Positions 62,501-64,000 of a stretch of 64,000 bases of DNA are shown here, one piece after another. The position numbers and the translations under genes were made by a program. Where the stretch lies: contig OY804579.1 in the NCBI GenBank assembly GCA_963680875.1, positions 31,853,804 through 31,917,803 of the forward strand. Direction: 5' to 3'. Numbering within the stretch: position 1 is the first letter of the stretch; each line of letters opens with the position of its first letter. Under the pieces are notes generated by a model that searched no databases, was not told the DNA's origin, and saw only the letters and a list, made by a program, of their open reading frames with translations. The stretch comes from Bathymodiolus brooksi. Lineage: Eukaryota > Mollusca > Bivalvia > Mytilida > Modiolidae.

Positions 62501-64000
62501 TAACCTTCATCAGATACGTTCACAGTTAAAATATTGGAATAACCTTCATCGGATACGCTCACAGTCAAAAGATTGGAATAACCTTCATCGGATACGCTCA
62601 CAGTCAAATGATTGGAATAACCTTCATCGGATTCGCTCAGTCAAAAGATTGGAATAACCTTCATCGGATATGCTCATTCAAAAGATTGGAATAACCTTCA
62701 TCGGATTCCCTCACAGTCAAAAGATTGGAATAACCTTCATCGGATACGCTCAGTCAAAAGATTGGAATAACCTTCATCGGATATGCTCATTCAAAAGATT
62801 GGAATAACCTTCATCGGATACGTTTCCAGTCAAAAGATTGGAATAACCTTCATCGGATACGCTCAGTCAAACGATTGGAATAACCTTCATCGGATACGCT
62901 CACAGCCAAAAGATTGGAATAAGCTTAATCGGATACGCTCACAGTCAAAAGATTGGAATAATCTTCATCGGATACGCTCACAGTCAAAAGATTGGAATAA
63001 CCTTCATCGGATACGCTCACAGTCAAAAGATTGGAATAACCTTCATCGGATACGGTCACAGTCTAAAGATTGGAATAACATTCATCGGATACGCTCACAG
63101 TCAAACGATTGGAATAACCTTCATCGGATACGCTCACAGTCAAACGATTGGAATAACCTTCATCGGATACGCTCACAGTCAAAAGATTGGAATAACCTTC
63201 ATCGGATACGCCCACAGTCAAAAGATTGGAATAACCTTCATCTGATACGCTCACAGTCAAAAGATTGGAATAACCTTCATCGGATACGCTCACAGTCAAA
63301 AGATTGGAATAACCTTCATCGGATACGCTCACAGACAAACGATTGGAATAACCTTCATCGGATACGCTCACAGTCAAACGGTTGGAATAACCTTCATCGG
63401 ATACGCTCACAGTCAAAAGATTTGAATAACCTTCATCGGATACGCTCACAATCAAAAGATTGGAATATCATTCATCAGATACGCTCACAGTCAAATGATT
63501 GGAATAACCTTCGTCGGATACGCTCATAGTCAAAAGATTGGAATAAGCTTCATCGGTTATGCTCACAATCAAAAGATTGGAAAAACCTTCATCAGATACG
63601 TTCACAGTCAAAATACTGGAATAACCTTCTTCGGATACGCTCACAGTCAAAAGATTGGAATAACCTTCATCGGACACGCTCACGGTCAAATCATTGGAAT
63701 AACCTTCATCGGATTCGCTCAGTCAAAAGATTGGAATAACCTTCATCGGATACGCTCACAGTCAAAAGATTGGAATAACCTTCATCGGATACGCTCACAG
63801 TCAAACGATTGGAATAACCTTCATCGGATACGCTCACAGACAAAAGATTGGAATAAGTTTCATCGGATACGCTCACAGTCAAAAGATTGGAATAAACTTA
63901 ATCGGATACGCTCACAGTCAAAAGATTGGAATAATCTTCTCGGATACGCTCACAGTCAAAAGATTGGAATAACCTTCATCAGATACGCTTCAGTCAAAAG
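59549..64000 (+). repeat. 8.4-kb-spaced repeat X, copy 2 (3' truncated by window)
   Basis: This is the partner of 51149-55598. The left junction is precise: to the left of about 59549 the sequence matches only 52812 and its upstream (offset 6,736), and to the right of 59567 it matches only 51167 and its downstream (offset 8,400). Between these both match, over TCAAAAGATTGGAATAA. The match still holds at base 64000, so the unit continues beyond the window. Confidence 0.92.

Larger units (their letters stand above)
1..64000. repeat. 39-bp satellite DNA array (entire window)
   Basis: Every part of the window can be read as direct tandem copies of one 39-bp unit that begins ATTGGAATAACC, continues TTCATCGGATACGC and ends TCACAGTCAAAAG. 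By base count the consensus has 14 A, 9 T, 9 C and 7 G (41% G+C). The array enters and leaves the window in mid-array, so its true length is unknown. I saw no inversion, spacer or inserted element. Common substitutions are AAAAG to AAACG or AAATG, TACGCTC to TATGCTC or TACGTTC, CACAG to CATAG or CACAA, ATCGG to ATCAG or ATCTG, and AACCTTC to AAGCTTC. Such long pure arrays are known from eukaryotic heterochromatin. The centromeric, pericentromeric or subtelomeric location is inference. I do not recognise the family name. Confidence 0.99.

Noticed and set aside
1..64000. CRISPR array
   Set aside because: The unit length (39 bp) is near that of repeat or spacer, but there are no unique spacers: each unit is joined directly to the next and the whole unit is repeated. 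No cas genes are present.
1..64000. Surface or ice-binding protein gene with internal repeats (one giant repetitive gene)
   Set aside because: A single reading frame does not persist. Off-length monomers break all frames every few hundred bases over the full 64 kb, with no compensating pattern and no flanking unique exons.
1..64000. Insertion sequences, LTR or other transposons inside the array
   Set aside because: I looked for breaks in the monomer pattern, target-site duplications and inverted ends and saw none. Every odd-looking string (for example GGAACCTTC at 2556 or CTCGGATACG at 55539) is a small deletion within a monomer.
1..64000. Promoters, terminators, tRNA or rRNA genes
   Set aside because: Elements such as TATA-like or stem-forming strings would have to recur in every monomer. 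I saw no self-complementary arms of useful length in the consensus and no RNA-gene signature.
1..64000. Telomeric or rDNA spacer repeats
   Set aside because: The 39-bp unit contains no TTAGGG-, TTTAGGG- or TTAGG-type tracts, and no rRNA coding sequence adjoins the array in this window.

Overview
The whole window is one uninterrupted satellite array. From base 1 to base 64000 I find only diverged copies of a single 39-bp monomer in direct head-to-tail orientation, about 1,640 copies. There is no unique DNA, no interspersed element, no RNA gene and no credible protein gene. The consensus monomer begins ATTGGAATAACC, has the core TTCATCGGATACGC and ends TCACAGTCAAAAG. It is about 41% G+C. Orientation never reverses.

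A stretch of this size and purity points to a eukaryotic chromosome, probably constitutive heterochromatin (pericentromeric, centromeric, subtelomeric or a knob-like block). I do not recognise the monomer and cannot name the organism. A bacterial source is very unlikely but not formally excluded from sequence alone.

Because 39 is 3 x 13, one frame on the minus strand (peptide LLTVSVSDEGYSN) and two on the plus strand (IGITFIGYAHSQK and DWNNLHRIRSQSK) have no stop in the consensus. This produces dozens of open frames of 60-300 codons. They start and end where monomers of 36, 37, 38 or 40 bp shift the phase, and the commonest substitutions change amino acids in these frames. I treat them all as by-products.

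The information lies in the higher-order arrangement. Neighbouring monomers differ by several bases, but long ordered strings of variants recur nearly unchanged kilobases away. Layout: (i) 1-18.6 kb, two copies of a ~10.2-kb period (1-8430 and 10138-18605) with a 1.7-kb patchwork between; (ii) 18.6-28 kb, a 2,290-bp tandem duplication, a 464-bp tandem duplication, and a ~1.6-kb block repeated 7.7 kb apart; (iii) 28-37.8 kb, local duplications of ~815/776, 312, 1,622 and 1,273 bp; (iv) 37.8-51.4 kb, three copies of a 3.4-4.6-kb block inside a larger ~10.2-10.6-kb period (28.96, 39.61 and 49.80 kb), plus 621- and 388/427-bp tandem duplications; (v) 51.1-64 kb, a 4.45-kb block repeated 8.4 kb downstream almost without change, next to a 1,664-bp duplication whose junction lies inside one shared monomer stretch.

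This pattern is what repeated unequal exchange or conversion within a satellite produces. All coordinates of higher-order blocks were found by eye from shared variant strings and are good to roughly one monomer unless stated.
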